This document shows positions 54,020-63,787 of a DNA stretch of 64,000 nucleotides, piece by piece. Every line of letters starts with the position of its first letter. Within the stretch, counting starts at the first letter, position 1. The stretch is from NCBI GenBank assembly GCA_963969495.1, contig OZ018326.1, forward strand, positions 1 to 64,000. Direction: 5' to 3'. This stretch comes from Ceratothoa steindachneri (taxonomy: Eukaryota; Arthropoda; Malacostraca; Isopoda; Cymothoidae). The notes under the pieces are model-generated. The model worked only from the letters and a program-made list of their open reading frames with translations, did no database searches and was not told the origin of the DNA. The position numbers were made by a program, and so were the translations under genes.

Positions 54020-55057
54020 GCATCGGAAGCAGCACGGATCTTGTTCTGCACCAGGATAGCGACATCGTGCATAGAGAGGGAAACGTTTGTTTCTGTACAG
54101 GTATCCTTCTCCTGCTACGCTCTTGAGCAGCATACAACGAAGGAATGTACGTTCCAGGGTAAAGTGTGTTCTGAGTGCGCCGGAGCAGGGCACACCTGGA
54201 AGGAATGTACTAACGGGGGTACAAAGAAATACCTGAATTGCGGATGCCCCCACCGAACGTTGCCTATGTCGTGCACCAAGAAAAAGTCGCTGGTCGCCGA
54301 TAAGAAGAAGAACTTGCATGAAGAAAAGGCCCGTAAGGCAAGCACCTCGTATGCCCAGGCAGCACAGAGCCAAGACAAAGGAAAAACCTTGCTGCAGTTA
54401 GACCCGTCTATGAATCTAGATTTGGTCATGTGCGTGATTCACGCACATTTCGTTAATATCGCGAAGCCTGGGAGCTATGCCACGGAGCTCAATAAGATGT
54501 TGACACAAAACGGGATGAAGCCTATGTGGTTCCCCGACAATCCCCCCTCAAACGAACTTTACCAGACTCAAACGGGTAGCAAACCCAGAACCGCCTCGAG
54601 AACCCGATCGAAATCTAGAGATCCTCGTCTGACCAGACAAGCGAAGAGTACGACACCCGAGGTGATGGAAACTGACCTGCCGCCCCAAAAGACGGACGCC
54701 CAGAAAGGACCGGTTCCTCGTACCAAACCTACCAAAGAAGATAAGATCACACCACCCTCGAGAAAGACCACAGACGTGAACATGAAAATTTATGCCTCAC
54801 CTTCGTCACCGCTCCCAAGGTTGGCTAAGGTTAAAGATATTGTTGAGGGTGTATTAAGAGGCAGATTCAAATATGAGTACGACAGCGAAGACACAGAGGA
54901 AGAAATGCTATCGGCTCTCAAAGCAGGTAGCATCGTAGTCTGTCCCGAATCGTGTTACAATTTGTCTCACGATCAATTTAAGAAAAAAAGGTCAGGGAGA
55001 GTGAGATCACCAGCTCGCGTCGATCAGGCAAAGATACAGAACGTTCAATCTGAATAA
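54020..55057 (+). pseudogene. LINE A6 ORF1, C-terminal half
   Basis: Resumes as ASEAARILFCTRIATSCIERE and is open to the TAA at 55055-55057. Knuckles: CFSCYALEQHTTKEC, CSECAGAGHTWKEC, and a damaged third, YLNCGCPHRTLPMSC, where the first Cys is Tyr. GSYATELNKMLTQNGMKP and the C-terminal block GRFKYEYDSEDTEEEMLSAL, QFKKKRSGRVRSP are kept. The C-terminus diverges from A3 more than A5 does. ORF2 follows after one base (TAACATG). Confidence 0.85.
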
Positions 55058-55058
55058 C

Positions 55059-56117
55059 ATGGCTCATAATATCAAGTTCATGAATAAAATCAAGATCTTC
55101 TCGCTGAATGTCAATGGATGGGAAACCAAAAGATTCGCGTACAATAACATCATACGCGAAGTGGACCCTGACATTGTACTGATCTCAGAACTTAAAAAAA
55201 AGAAGCTCTGTGACCTGAACATGGACACCAATATTACCAGACTTCTTTGCGACTACCTTGAGGACCGCGAGGCGACCATTAAAATCAACAGCATCGATGG
55301 TCAGCCATTCCCTATGGAAACCGGGGTGCCTCAAGAAGGTTGCCTGAGTCCGACCCTGTACACAGTCTACACCAGCGATCTTCCCCAACCTACCCAAGAT
55401 TACGCGAAGTATATTCAACTAGCAGGCGATATATCGCAATTAATCACCAGCGATTACCTCAACCCTATTGACATTGCGAACAGGACGGCGGGGGAAATAG
55501 ACCACCTTAATGCCTATGGAGCCCGGAATAAGATACGCACCAATGTGGAGAAGTTTAAGGTTCTTCCCATAGGACGCAGAAAGACGGCAGAGATCTTAGT
55601 GCGCGACGAATTTTACCCGTATTCACGCGAAGCCCGCGTTTTCAGGTTAATTGTGACGTCATCGGGATACGGTGCACACGTCAACTCGAAAGTCGCACAG
55701 GCCAACCTTCGTTTGCGCCAACTATATAGGTTTAAGAGACTCTCCCTCCGGAATAAGAGAAAATTATACCTAGCCCTAGTGAGACCTATCTTGCTGTATC
55801 CCGCTATCCCGCTGCACCTGGAGTGTAATACCCAATTAAGGAAAATGCAAGCGATACAAAATCAGGCACTCCGCTTCATCCTTGGTTGGTCCAAAATGGA
55901 CTTCATACCTTCGACCAGACTCCACGCCCTCGCGGAGATAGAACCCCTAAATGTGATCCTTCACAATAGGGAAAAATCAATTTGGACGAAAATCGACGAG
56001 TGGACGAATGAAGAAGTACGACAACCATATTATGAAAACCGATTACGACTCTACAAAAGTGGATTTAAGAGCAGCCGCCTGCGTACGCAGGAGGATGTTT
56101 TACCTTTATTCAGATAA
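55059..56117 (+). CDS. LINE A6 ORF2, internally deleted but still open (352 aa)
   Basis: MAHNIKFMNKIKIFSLNVNG and NNIIREVDPDIVLISE match the first 45 residues of ORF2, then the sequence jumps to LKKKKLCDLNMDTNITRLLC in the middle of RT. About 575 residues (rest of endonuclease, RT fingers and the first catalytic Asp) are missing, and the junction is in frame. Downstream: GVPQEGCLSPTLY (Gly to Glu), YIQLAGDIS (one catalytic Asp changed to Gly), LYLALVRPILLYPAIPLHL and the end RTQEDVLPLFR. No stop codon interrupts the 352 codons. It cannot be an active polymerase. The junction lies beside an A-rich run (GAACTTAAAAAAAAGAAG), so slippage or microhomology may have produced it. Confidence 0.8.
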   Translation: MAHNIKFMNKIKIFSLNVNGWETKRFAYNNIIREVDPDIVLISELKKKKLCDLNMDTNITRLLCDYLEDREATIKINSIDGQPFPMETGVPQEGCLSPTLYTVYTSDLPQPTQDYAKYIQLAGDISQLITSDYLNPIDIANRTAGEIDHLNAYGARNKIRTNVEKFKVLPIGRRKTAEILVRDEFYPYSREARVFRLIVTSSGYGAHVNSKVAQANLRLRQLYRFKRLSLRNKRKLYLALVRPILLYPAIPLHLECNTQLRKMQAIQNQALRFILGWSKMDFIPSTRLHALAEIEPLNVILHNREKSIWTKIDEWTNEEVRQPYYENRLRLYKSGFKSSRLRTQEDVLPLFR

Positions 56118-56544
56118 AGATTTACCGGAAAAAACAAAAATTTTCAAAGTAAGGACAATGGGAACCATAGGAACCATAGTTCACATGTTTTTTTTTAAAA
56201 AAAAGAAAAAAAAAAGATTCGTAGTGGACATACAACCAATGTAAAGTAACGTGAATTTAACAAATTATAAATGAGATCGTTATATACGAACAGATGTGCA
56301 AAAAAAAAAAGACAAACAAACACCCAAATAAAGAAGAATCCTTAAATCAACAAAGTATAAATGCAGTCAATATAAAAGATCCGAAATGGACAAAGTAAAA
56401 TAGGAAACGATCTAACATGTGTAAATGCTTAGTTACGAGTAAACTCTAAGCCACAAGCTCCAAGCCGTACGTTTACAAAGGCTTGAACGCTTTATTATTC
56501 TCATCAGAAATGCTTACGAACAAAGAAGACGACGTGAAGACAAT

Positions 56545-56559
56545 GCCAGGAAAGCTGGC
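56545..56559 (+). other. 3'-UTR hairpin of A6, loop changed
   Basis: GCCAG-GAAAG-CTGGC: the stem is the same as in the other copies, the loop is GAAAG instead of ACGTA. Confidence 0.5.
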
Positions 56560-56652
56560 ACACATATTCTTCTACTGTTACACCTTTTCTCTCTATAACC
56601 TCTCCTACTATCTGACACCCATTTTCCCCATCTTTTATCATCAAAGTCAAAA

Positions 56653-56858
56653 TCACTGCTTGACTACAACATTCCAACTAGATTACTACATGAGGCGACG
56701 GACATCGAGCCAATAAACATAACCCTAAATAGACGAGCACGCAATATTTGGCAGAAAATCTATGATAATATGCCAGAAGAGGTGCTGAACCCAAATAGAT
56801 TACCTGATTTAGACATGCAGAACCTAAGGTTCAGGCAAGCTTTTAAAAGCATCAAATA
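56653..56858 (+). pseudogene. LINE A7 ORF2 C-terminal fragment
   Basis: About 68 codons: LLDYNIPTRLLHEATDIEPI then NITLNRRARNIWQKI, the counterpart of the conserved LHELADIDPLNVTLHKRA segment, ending FRQAFKSIK followed by TAA. It is shorter at the C-terminus than A3 (no ENLEPIYK). A residue of 5' truncation, not a gene. Confidence 0.75.
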
Positions 56859-57031
56859 ATATCTCGACAAGTAATTCAACCGATTTATTGAGAAACTACC
56901 AGAAGATTAATTCTATTTCAATTCACATTGACAATTCAATATTAAACGACGAATAAAGAAAACTAAAAATGATTTATTTCACGTAAATAAAGATATCAAA
57001 ATGATTATAAATGATCCTAAGTGGACAATAC

Positions 57032-57035
<4 letters not shown>

Positions 57036-57092
<57 letters not shown>
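57036..57092. repeat. (TA)n microsatellite in the A7 3' UTR
   Basis: About 28 TA units with one interruption, between two GATCC-type motifs. Confidence 0.95.
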
Positions 57093-57415
57093 AATAAAAA
57101 AATAAAATAAAAGATCCGAAGTGGATAATACATAAATAAATATAACAAAATAACAATAAATAAATAAATATAACAAAAGATCCGAAGCCGACACATATTA
57201 ATATAAGTAAAGTCATCCAACCATCAAGAGGCCTACAAGAATTCAAAGGCTTGAATGGTGAGAAAGAAACAAAGAGATAATAACTACAGCTAATAAAGAT
57301 ATAAACGACTGAAGTAGCTAGACAACCTTGCACAACTACTCTCTCTCTATTATACACCTTTTCTCATTACTCTTACACATTTTCTACCTTTTTCTTCGTT
57401 GATCGTTGATCATTT

Positions 57416-57593
57416 CCGAATTTTTAGACTTGGAAGAAATCTACAAGAAAATTGAGCTCACCGAAAAGTTCACAGCCGGCAAAGGAGGAAAAGTCGAGGG
57501 CAGGAAAATCAAGAACGCCATCGATTTTTACCTTTTCCCCACGGGACTTCATGAACAAGATCTATTTTTGTACGGAGCTACGTATGGCCAACA
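57416..57593 (-). repeat. Gypsy 5' LTR, part 3 (outer end)
   Basis: Nearly identical to 13195-13372: CCGAATTTTTAGACTTGG through to GTATGGCCAACA. On the minus strand it starts TGTTGGCC, the 5' edge of the 5' LTR. Coding-like frame LEEIYKKIELTEKF is LTR sequence. Confidence 0.75.
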
Positions 57594-58261
57594 CAAGATA
57601 TCGTACTGCGTACTGGGGAATCTAGCTTCCTCTATACGAAGGACAAATACTGCAAAGCGGGAAGTTTATCTTCCTATTTACAAAAGAGAGCTATTAACAG
57701 CGGGAAGTTTATCTTCCTATTTATAAGGTTCAATGTGTGAACTGTTTAAATTTTCTAACAAATGTTTACTAGGTTCATGTGTGAACCGTTTAAATTTTTC
57801 AAACAAATGTTTACTAGGTTCGATCTTCGACCCCGCAACAGAACTGGCAACACTATTGGAATATTGCCTTCCACTGAGTAATGAGTACTGGCTACTTGCA
57901 ATTTGGGAGTTAGACCAAACTAAATTAAAGGTAATTTTTAACAGGTTTCCTACTTCTCATGTCTCTCTAATACACTTTTACATTTTTATAGACAAATATC
58001 TTTTAGACTACATAAATGGATTGATGATAGAAAACGGTAAATTTGATCTTTTATGGGTAACTAAAATAATAGTAAAATATAGTAAATGACCCACAACTAA
58101 CAATATTTCAACTTCAAATTGATGTAAGTTAGATCAATCAGAATTTAACTTTTCTGCCAAAAGTTGTTCTTTTCACCAATATTCATCATTTGAATACCCC
58201 ACATCACCATTTTTATAAAATTCTAGAGTATGACCCGCCTTACCATCCCAGGTGTTAATAA
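57594..58261. repeat. Unassigned sequence with short tandem duplications
   Basis: Outside the gypsy edge. A 24-base unit starting GCGGGAAGTTTATC occurs at 57657-57680 and 57700-57723. A 45-base unit starting AGGTTCA[A]TGTGTGAA occurs at 57726-57770 and 57771-57815. A 118-codon open frame at 57733-58089 begins within these duplications, shows no recognisable motif and is AT-rich, so I do not call it a gene. 58090-58261 shows nothing I recognise. Confidence 0.6.
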
Positions 58262-58620
58262 ACCTTTCGAGCATTCGAGACACTACTAGGCTCCCAGACC
58301 TTCCCAGACCACCTCAGGCAACCCATCCCTCCCTCGGCACCCCAGACCCTTCCATACCCTCACAGGCCCTCCGAGACCCCAGGCCCTCCGATACCCTAAA
58401 CCCTCCAAGAACCAGTCGACCCTCACACGGCTCCAAGACACTTTCAGAAAACCCCACACCTTCCCACGCCCTTCCAAGCCATCATCGATTGTGCCAGACT
58501 ATCACAGTCCCACCAAGACAATCTTAGGCCCTCTAAGACCCTGTTAAATCCCCAGATCCTGAAGGACCTTTGAAACTCCTAAGGCCTTTTCAGACCTCCT
58601 CGCAACCTCCTTGCGCCACT
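58262..58620 (-). repeat. Degenerate G-rich minisatellite, inverted orientation
   Basis: C-rich on the plus strand with units such as CCCTCCGAGACCC and CCTTCCCAGACC, i.e. the same GGGTCTGGGAGG-like unit as 780-1590 read from the minus strand. About 360 bp. Frames across it are Pro/Ser/Thr low-complexity. Confidence 0.7.
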
Positions 58621-59011
58621 GCGCCTTTATTCACAGATACATAAATTTAGCAACTATAAACTATTTAACACAAAGCGAAGTTGCTCAAAAGAAATATTTA
58701 CGTTAAATAATGTAAAACCAGAGGCAGGCGGAGCACGAGTAACGGTCGAATTGTATTGTATTTTGTGTATAAAAAGAACAGAGAGGGACTGCTGCAACAC
58801 GGCAGTCAGGTAGTCAGAGAGGAGCGTTGCGGAAAATAATTAAGAAAGGGACAGCGAGAGTAGATAGGTCGGTGGCTATACACCGAAGCGAGGTGTTGTT
58901 ATGAGGGTGTAGGTTATGTGGTAATTGACTGGGCGAGGGTAGGGGGCAAGTCAGGGGGGGGGAGGCTGACAGTCCAACCGGGAACGCGTTATACATGATG
59001 CCTTATTGGTT

Positions 59012-61800
59012 TTATGCGAAGAATGGTACGGGCGGCAGGTGTTCGTGGGCCGCGGGATATCGCGGCGCCATCGCGTACCTTCTTACGTGTAGCGAGGTGT
59101 AAAGTGGGTCTGTTGTGAGTTTTCCGAGTTGTTTTGTGAGTCTGGTGTGAGCGTAAGTGTTGAGAGGAGTTAGTTTGTTGTTGTTGTGTAGTGCGTCCAT
59201 TCTCGAGTACAGCGGCGAACGGCAAGCGCGCTTCAGAGCAGAGTTGTGAATGCGCTGAGCTTTTCGCTTCCAGGTGTCGCTCGAAGCTACGAGTGACAGT
59301 GGGGCGTACGTGAGAATGGGACGCACGAGTGCTTTGTATAAGTGTAGTTTTAGTTTTTTGCTCGCTGGGTAGAACCTACCCAGCGATGCGTTTGTACGTG
59401 AGGCTCTTGCTTGTATTATGTTCTGGTGTAAGTTGAACCTGAGGGATTTGTCGAATGTTACCCCCAGGATTTTGGTGCACTGTGTGTATGCGAGCCTTGT
59501 TGGGTTTTGGTGGATCATGTCTGGTGTGTGTGAGTAGATTTGTAGGTTGTGCATGAAGTGATCTCTAGCGCCGTAGAGTGTCATCTGTGTCTTCTGAGGA
59601 TTCGTGGCAATCAGCCATTTGTCCTCGTAGTCTGTCTTCTCGTCAAGTATTCTTTGTGCGTGGAGCGCGATTTCTTCGGGGGCCCGGCCGCTGACGAGAA
59701 TGGTCTCGTCGTCGGCGTAGGCCACTATGTAAGTGTGAACGCAGTTTTCTGGTGGGCGTGGGGTGTCATTTGTGAACATGATGTAGAGTGTGGGTGCCAG
59801 AACGCTTCCTTGGGGAACGCCTGAGCGTGGTGTGAAGGGTCTTGAAAGGGTGTTGTTATATCTGATGTGGCAGCGCCGTCCAGTGAGGTAGTGTGAGAGG
59901 AGCCTTCTGGTGCAGAGAGGTAACTCCACGTCCTTACTGACGGAGAGAGTCTTTTGGTGTATCTGTCGTTTCTTCTATATTCTGTTGTGTACGATGGTCA
60001 CGGCCGCCTGAGTGGACCTGCCCCTCCTGAACCCGTATTGATGGGGGGAGAACCAGTCCCTCTCTTCCAGGAACTCCCGTAGGCGGCAGTTGACCATACG
60101 TTCGAGTATTTTGCCTAGGTGCTCTAATAGAGCAATAGGCCTGTAATTGTTTGGGTGTTTTGGGTCTTTGTGTTGTTTATGAAGGAGTATATTGTGAGAG
60201 ACTTTGAATATTTTAGGAAAGTGGCCTGAGGCTAGAGAGGCATTGAATAGGTGTGTGAGTGTGGGGTATATGTCTGCGGGGAGGTTATGTATTAGTGTGG
60301 CCGGTAGACCGGAGGGGCCGGGGGCGCGTTTTGGTGTCGATTTTATGTAGTGTTTTGTTTCCTCGACGGTGATTGGAGTGGTAAGTGTGGACGTATAGTC
60401 GAGCACCTCCATACCTATCAGGGGGGCAGGCCTCAGCTCGTGAGCATGAGTCCGGCACCATTCCTGAATGTCTTGGAAGTGCTCCTGCGCATGTGGTTTT
60501 GGTGGGTTGTGGGTGTGTACTGTGTCCCAGTGGGACCTGAATGCGTCGAGGATGTCATTGGTGTCTGTGAGTGTGTGGTTGTTTATTTTCAGTGTTATTG
60601 GTTTGGATGGTTCCGTACCCAGCATCCTTTTCACTTGCCGCCAGAAGAAGGAAGGGTCCATGCAACGGGTGTCGTCCGCGATGCGGACGACCTCACGCCA
60701 CTGCCGGTTCCTATCTAGCTGCACGCATTGAAGGATGCGGGCACGTAGCTGGTTGATGTTCTGTGGTCGTGGGCCTCTGGTGTAGTGGTTGTTGTACTGT
60801 GTGATAAGTCTCTGTGTGTGTATTGAAAAGGTGAAATGTTTTAGGCAGGTGTAGTTTTTGTGTGGTGAGTGTAGATTACGTGCGGTGGTGATGGTGTCTA
60901 AAAGTGAGCACCAGTGGTGGTCTATTTGTCCTGGATTGGTGTTCTCCAGGTCGAGGTTATGTGTTGTGTTTGTGGATATGTGGCCTCTGAATTCAGCCCA
61001 GTTTGTGTTTTTGTAGTCGTATAGAGGTGATGTGGGAATGAGTATGGGGGATGTGGATATGAGAAGGCATATTGGTATGTGGTCTGATAGTACGTGGGGA
61101 CCGGGTGCAATGTGAGTGTAGAAACGTGTGGCATGGTCGTTACGGAAGACCACATCCGGGGATGTGGTGCCTCCGTGCGTGCCAAAGAACGTGGGGAAGG
61201 CAGGGCCGATGTGCTCGCAGCGGTGACGCCGCAAGGCACCAGCCAAGTAACTGCCCGCATCGTTCGTGTTGTTAGAAAGGAGTGTCGGGTGAAAAGCGTT
61301 GAGGTCCCCCGCAAAGAAGATAGGTAGGTTGTAGTTTGAAAGGGCCCGGAGTGGGACTTCTAAGTTTAGCTGTAATCGTGGTGGTCTGTAATGTGTGGCC
61401 ACTATTATGGGACCAGAGCTTGTGTCGATTTTGCAGGCTAGAAAGGACGTGTCGCGTGTGTTGACGAGGGAGTGGTGTATGTTGCGCTTTACTAGGATCG
61501 CAGATCCTAGGTGCCGCGCCTGTGGGGATAGGTATGTGTGATAGCCTGCAATGCGGAGTCTGTTATTGGGAGGGTGTAAGCTGGTGGAGTTCAGAAGTAT
61601 GATGTCGGGTCTTTGTGTGTTGAGTACCCAGTTGGCGACCGTATGGCGAATACCGTGCCAACTGCGTACGTTTAATTGTATTACACTAATACGACCTATT
61701 GTCGTGGTCTTAGTGCGCGGGAGGCTGATTTGCCAGGAATCGTCCCCTTCTCCTTGGTTATTGCCCAGGAGGCGTGAGGGGCGAGTACCTTGACTCGTGT
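59012..61800 (-). pseudogene. LINE D ORF2 (endonuclease-reverse transcriptase), one frameshift
   Basis: The reading is open from about 61800, upstream of the first usable ATG: ISVIQLNVRSWHGIRHTVAN, then DIILLNSTSL (the Glu of the usual LISE/LQE is Asn here), FFAGDLNAFHPTL, TSPDVVFRN and LSDHIPICLL. RT: SKAP-like KRAPGPSGLPATLI, LLHKQHKDPKHPNNYRPIAL and YGFRRGRSTQAAVTIVHNRI to 59975. A frameshift at about 59945-59975 follows, then MELPLCTRRLLSHYLTGR, SGVPQGSVLAPTLYIMFTND and VAYADDETILVSG (canonical YADD), ILGVTFDKSLRFNLH, ending PVPFFA at 59012. The segment with the first RT Asp lies at the break and seems damaged or deleted. No RNase H, Jockey-like length of about 920 residues. Confidence 0.8.
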
Positions 61801-62268
61801 TGATGTGTGTTTGTGAGGCACGGCCGTGTTATTGGGTGGGGGAGCCGTAGTGGGTGGAGGAGTGTGTTCTGTAGAGGTGGTGGCTTTGGGTGGGGTGGAG
61901 TCTTGGTGGGGGGAGTTCGTGACGGAGGTGGGTGGTGTAGAGCTGGAGGATGAAGGGCTGGAAGTGGTTGGGGAGGTAGAGATTATGAGAGGAGGGGTGT
62001 CGGGGGAGAGAGGAGGTAGGGACGGCGGAGGAGTGGTGGAGGAGGAAGAGGAAGGAGTCGGAGAAGAAGGAGTTGAAGGAAGGGGGGTTGAAGGGGAAGG
62101 AGTCTTAGGTGAAGGGCGGAAGGCGGAGGAGGAGGGGAGTGAGAAGGAGTAGAGTGAGAAGGGGTGTGTTGAGAAGGGGAGGATTGAGAAGGAGTGGAGG
62201 GGGAAGCAGTAGGGAGCGAGGAAGGAGTGGAGACAGGAGAGAGGGTGGTTTGTTTGTCCCGTGCCTGT

Positions 62269-63787
62269 CTACGTGGATGGGGCTTGGGGGTGGGGTTTTG
62301 GGGGCTGGCACGGGGTGTAGTGGACTGCGAGAAGGTTGGAGTGACAGTGGAGGCTGTGGGAGAGGAGGCGGAGATGGGTGCGAGGGGGGGGAGTGGCAGT
62401 GGGAGGTAGGCGGGGTTTTGATAAAGGGGTGGAAGAAGCGCGAGGAGGATAGGTTGTGTGAATGGGGGCTGGAGCAGTGGCTAAGGAAGGTGCAGGGACA
62501 GGACAGACGGCGAGGAGAGAGTGGTGAGAGTGGGGGGCGGTGGTTCCCTGCGGGCAGGGGTGTGTACCCGTCGGGGTGGGGAAGAGTGCAGGTCTGGATG
62601 TGTGTGCGTCTATTAGAGGGAACACCTTCTCGGGGAAGGTGATTTGCTCTATGCCGTTGGAGGCGAATAGCGTGTTTAGTATATTCGCGTATAGTCGGGG
62701 GTCACCCCTCGACATGTCTTTTGCCACCGCTGAGAGCAGGGTGGCCAGGTGTAGTTTGGTTTTTGTGTTGTCGCAGGGGTGGGGTGGGGTGGGGGTGGGG
62801 GTGTAGAGTGGGGTGGGGGTGGGCGTGTAGAGTGGTGTGGGGGTTGTAGTGTGGTGTGTGGGTGTTGGTAGTAGTGGCGGTCTCTGAGTGTTATGAGCTG
62901 GGGTGGGGGGGAGGGATGTGTGGGTGGGGTGTGGTTTCTGCAGGGGTGGGTGGGTGCGTCGGGGGTAGAGCAGGGGGAGCCGGCAGCGTAGGACTGGCAG
63001 CAGCGGCGAATGGCATGGTGAGGGGAGGGGGTGCGGGGGCGGGGTGTGTGGTTGTGCGTGTGTTTGGTTGTGGGTGCCGGATGGCCTCCACGGCGTCGTG
63101 GCGTGCCTTGCCTAGGTAAGGGCACCTGGGGTTGACGGCGACATGGTCGCCGCCACAGTTTGCACAGCGGGTTGTGGTGGAGGTGCAGGTCGTGTAGTGG
63201 TGCCCCACTACACTGCACTTGGAGCAGATTAGGCTCTCAGTGCAGGTGTTGGTACTGTGACCGGTTTTATAGCACCGGTGGCATTGTGTGAGTCTTATGT
63301 TGTGCTGTTCTTCAATGTGTGTGCGGTTTGTGAGGTTGCCGCAGACCTTGATGCCTTGGTCTAGCAGCATGTTTTTGGTGTTGTCGTTGGACAGTGTAAT
63401 TACTGCCCAGTTTTTAGACCTGTTGAAGTACAGGTCCTTGATGAACTCCTCCCCGTACTCCTGACGGAGGTGCGAACGAAGGTCCTCATTAGTGAAGGCC
63501 GAACACAAAGGGTTGGTCCTTGTGACACGTATTTGGTATCGTTTCATGATACCGTCAGCGAGTCTCGTCTGCAGGTTGTGTGTGTTTAGTGTAGTGGTGG
63601 CATTTTGGTGGAAAGTTAGCGCGTCCTCCTGTGAGCGGAAGACGAGCTTGTGGCCTGTGCGTAGTTTGATTATGTTGGTTATTGGTGTGTCGTGGGTGGA
63701 GGCTAGCGTGAGCAATGTGTGGTGGTCGATTGTGTCGGGTGCTGGTTCGGTGGTGCTCGTTAGGATAAGGTGTGAAGTGTTTGCCAT
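62269..63787 (-). pseudogene. LINE D ORF1 (CCHC protein), frameshifted
   Basis: ATG at 63787: MANTSHLILTSTTEPAPDTI. Conserved middle IKLRTGHKLVFRSQEDALTF and LRQEYGEEFIKDLYF. Three knuckles: CHRCYKTGHSTNTC, CSKCSVVGHHYTTC and CANCGGDHVAVNPRC. A Pro/Thr/His-rich low-complexity region follows in which the frame ends at 62891. The next recognisable part, 62269-62727, carries AKDMSRGDPRLYANILNTLF then ASNGIEQITFPEKVF, equivalent to the GSYATELNRMLTQNGMKP motif of family A. The true C-terminus, somewhere between 61800 and 62269, cannot be placed because of Pro-rich simple sequence. RNA-binding role inferred from the knuckles. Confidence 0.75.

Larger units (their letters stand above)
48534..56650 (+). 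mobile_element. LINE copy A6, diverged, with L2 insertion and ORF2 deletion
   Basis: Fourth array unit, a clearly diverged subfamily member close to A1. Starts GACTGCGC after CCGAATTA. 5' UTR 48534-49025 keeps the GC-rich block (48790-48935) despite divergence elsewhere. ORF1 49026-49477 plus 54020-55057, split by the L2-like LINE. ORF2 55059-56117 with a large in-frame deletion. 3' UTR 56118-56650 has GATTCGTAGTGGAC and GATCCGAAATGGAC motifs and a hairpin with a changed loop at 56545-56559. No CCGAATT junction is seen before A7. Confidence 0.8.
56650..57415 (+). mobile_element. LINE copy A7, strongly 5'-truncated
   Basis: Last array unit. Begins within the ORF2 C-terminus (LLDYNIPTRLLHEATDIEPI) and contains a 3' UTR with GATCCTAAGTGGACAATAC, GATCCGAAGTGGATAATAC and GATCCGAAGCCGACACAT, separated by A/T-rich spacers that include (TA)n at 57036-57092. 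No GCCAG/CTGGC hairpin is retained (CTAGACAACCTTGCAC in its place). The 3' end abuts CCGAATTTTTAGACTTGG, the resumed gypsy LTR. A third subfamily, different from A1/A6 and A2-A5. Confidence 0.75.
4066..57593 (-). mobile_element. Ty3/gypsy retrotransposon, hugely inflated by nested insertions
   Basis: Envelope feature for one minus-strand LTR retrotransposon, reconstructed from its separated parts. 3' LTR: 4066-4434 and 13195-13372. Pol fragment: 13373-14600. Gag: 19679-20509. Primer site: 20545-20554. 5' LTR: 20555-20820, 32744-32897 and 57416-57593. LTR pieces match in order and orientation: both left parts begin GTTATAGGGTCTGAG, and both right parts run from CCGAATTTTTAGAC to GTATGGCC. The LTR starts TGT on the minus strand. 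Excluding insertions the LTR is about 545 bp. RNase H and integrase are absent because the RT reading runs straight into the 3' LTR at 13372/13373. Everything else in this span is later LINE insertion. No target duplication could be recognised at 4065 and 57594. The arrangement is inferred; the individual parts are seen directly. Confidence 0.7.

Noticed and set aside
4066..57593. Bacterial or viral genome interpretation because of many RT genes
   Set aside because: LINE, gypsy, L2 and mariner families, LTRs and target duplications are eukaryotic; no operons or prokaryotic housekeeping genes.
57733..58089. 118-codon frame with FSNKCLLGS repeats
   Set aside because: The repeats are just the 45-base DNA duplication; no motif and AT-rich composition.
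58252..58527. Pro/Ser/Thr-rich frame
   Set aside because: Translation of the C-rich minisatellite.
61826..62642. Glu/Gly-rich plus-strand frames
   Set aside because: Shadows of the Pro-rich simple-sequence part of element D ORF1 on the other strand.
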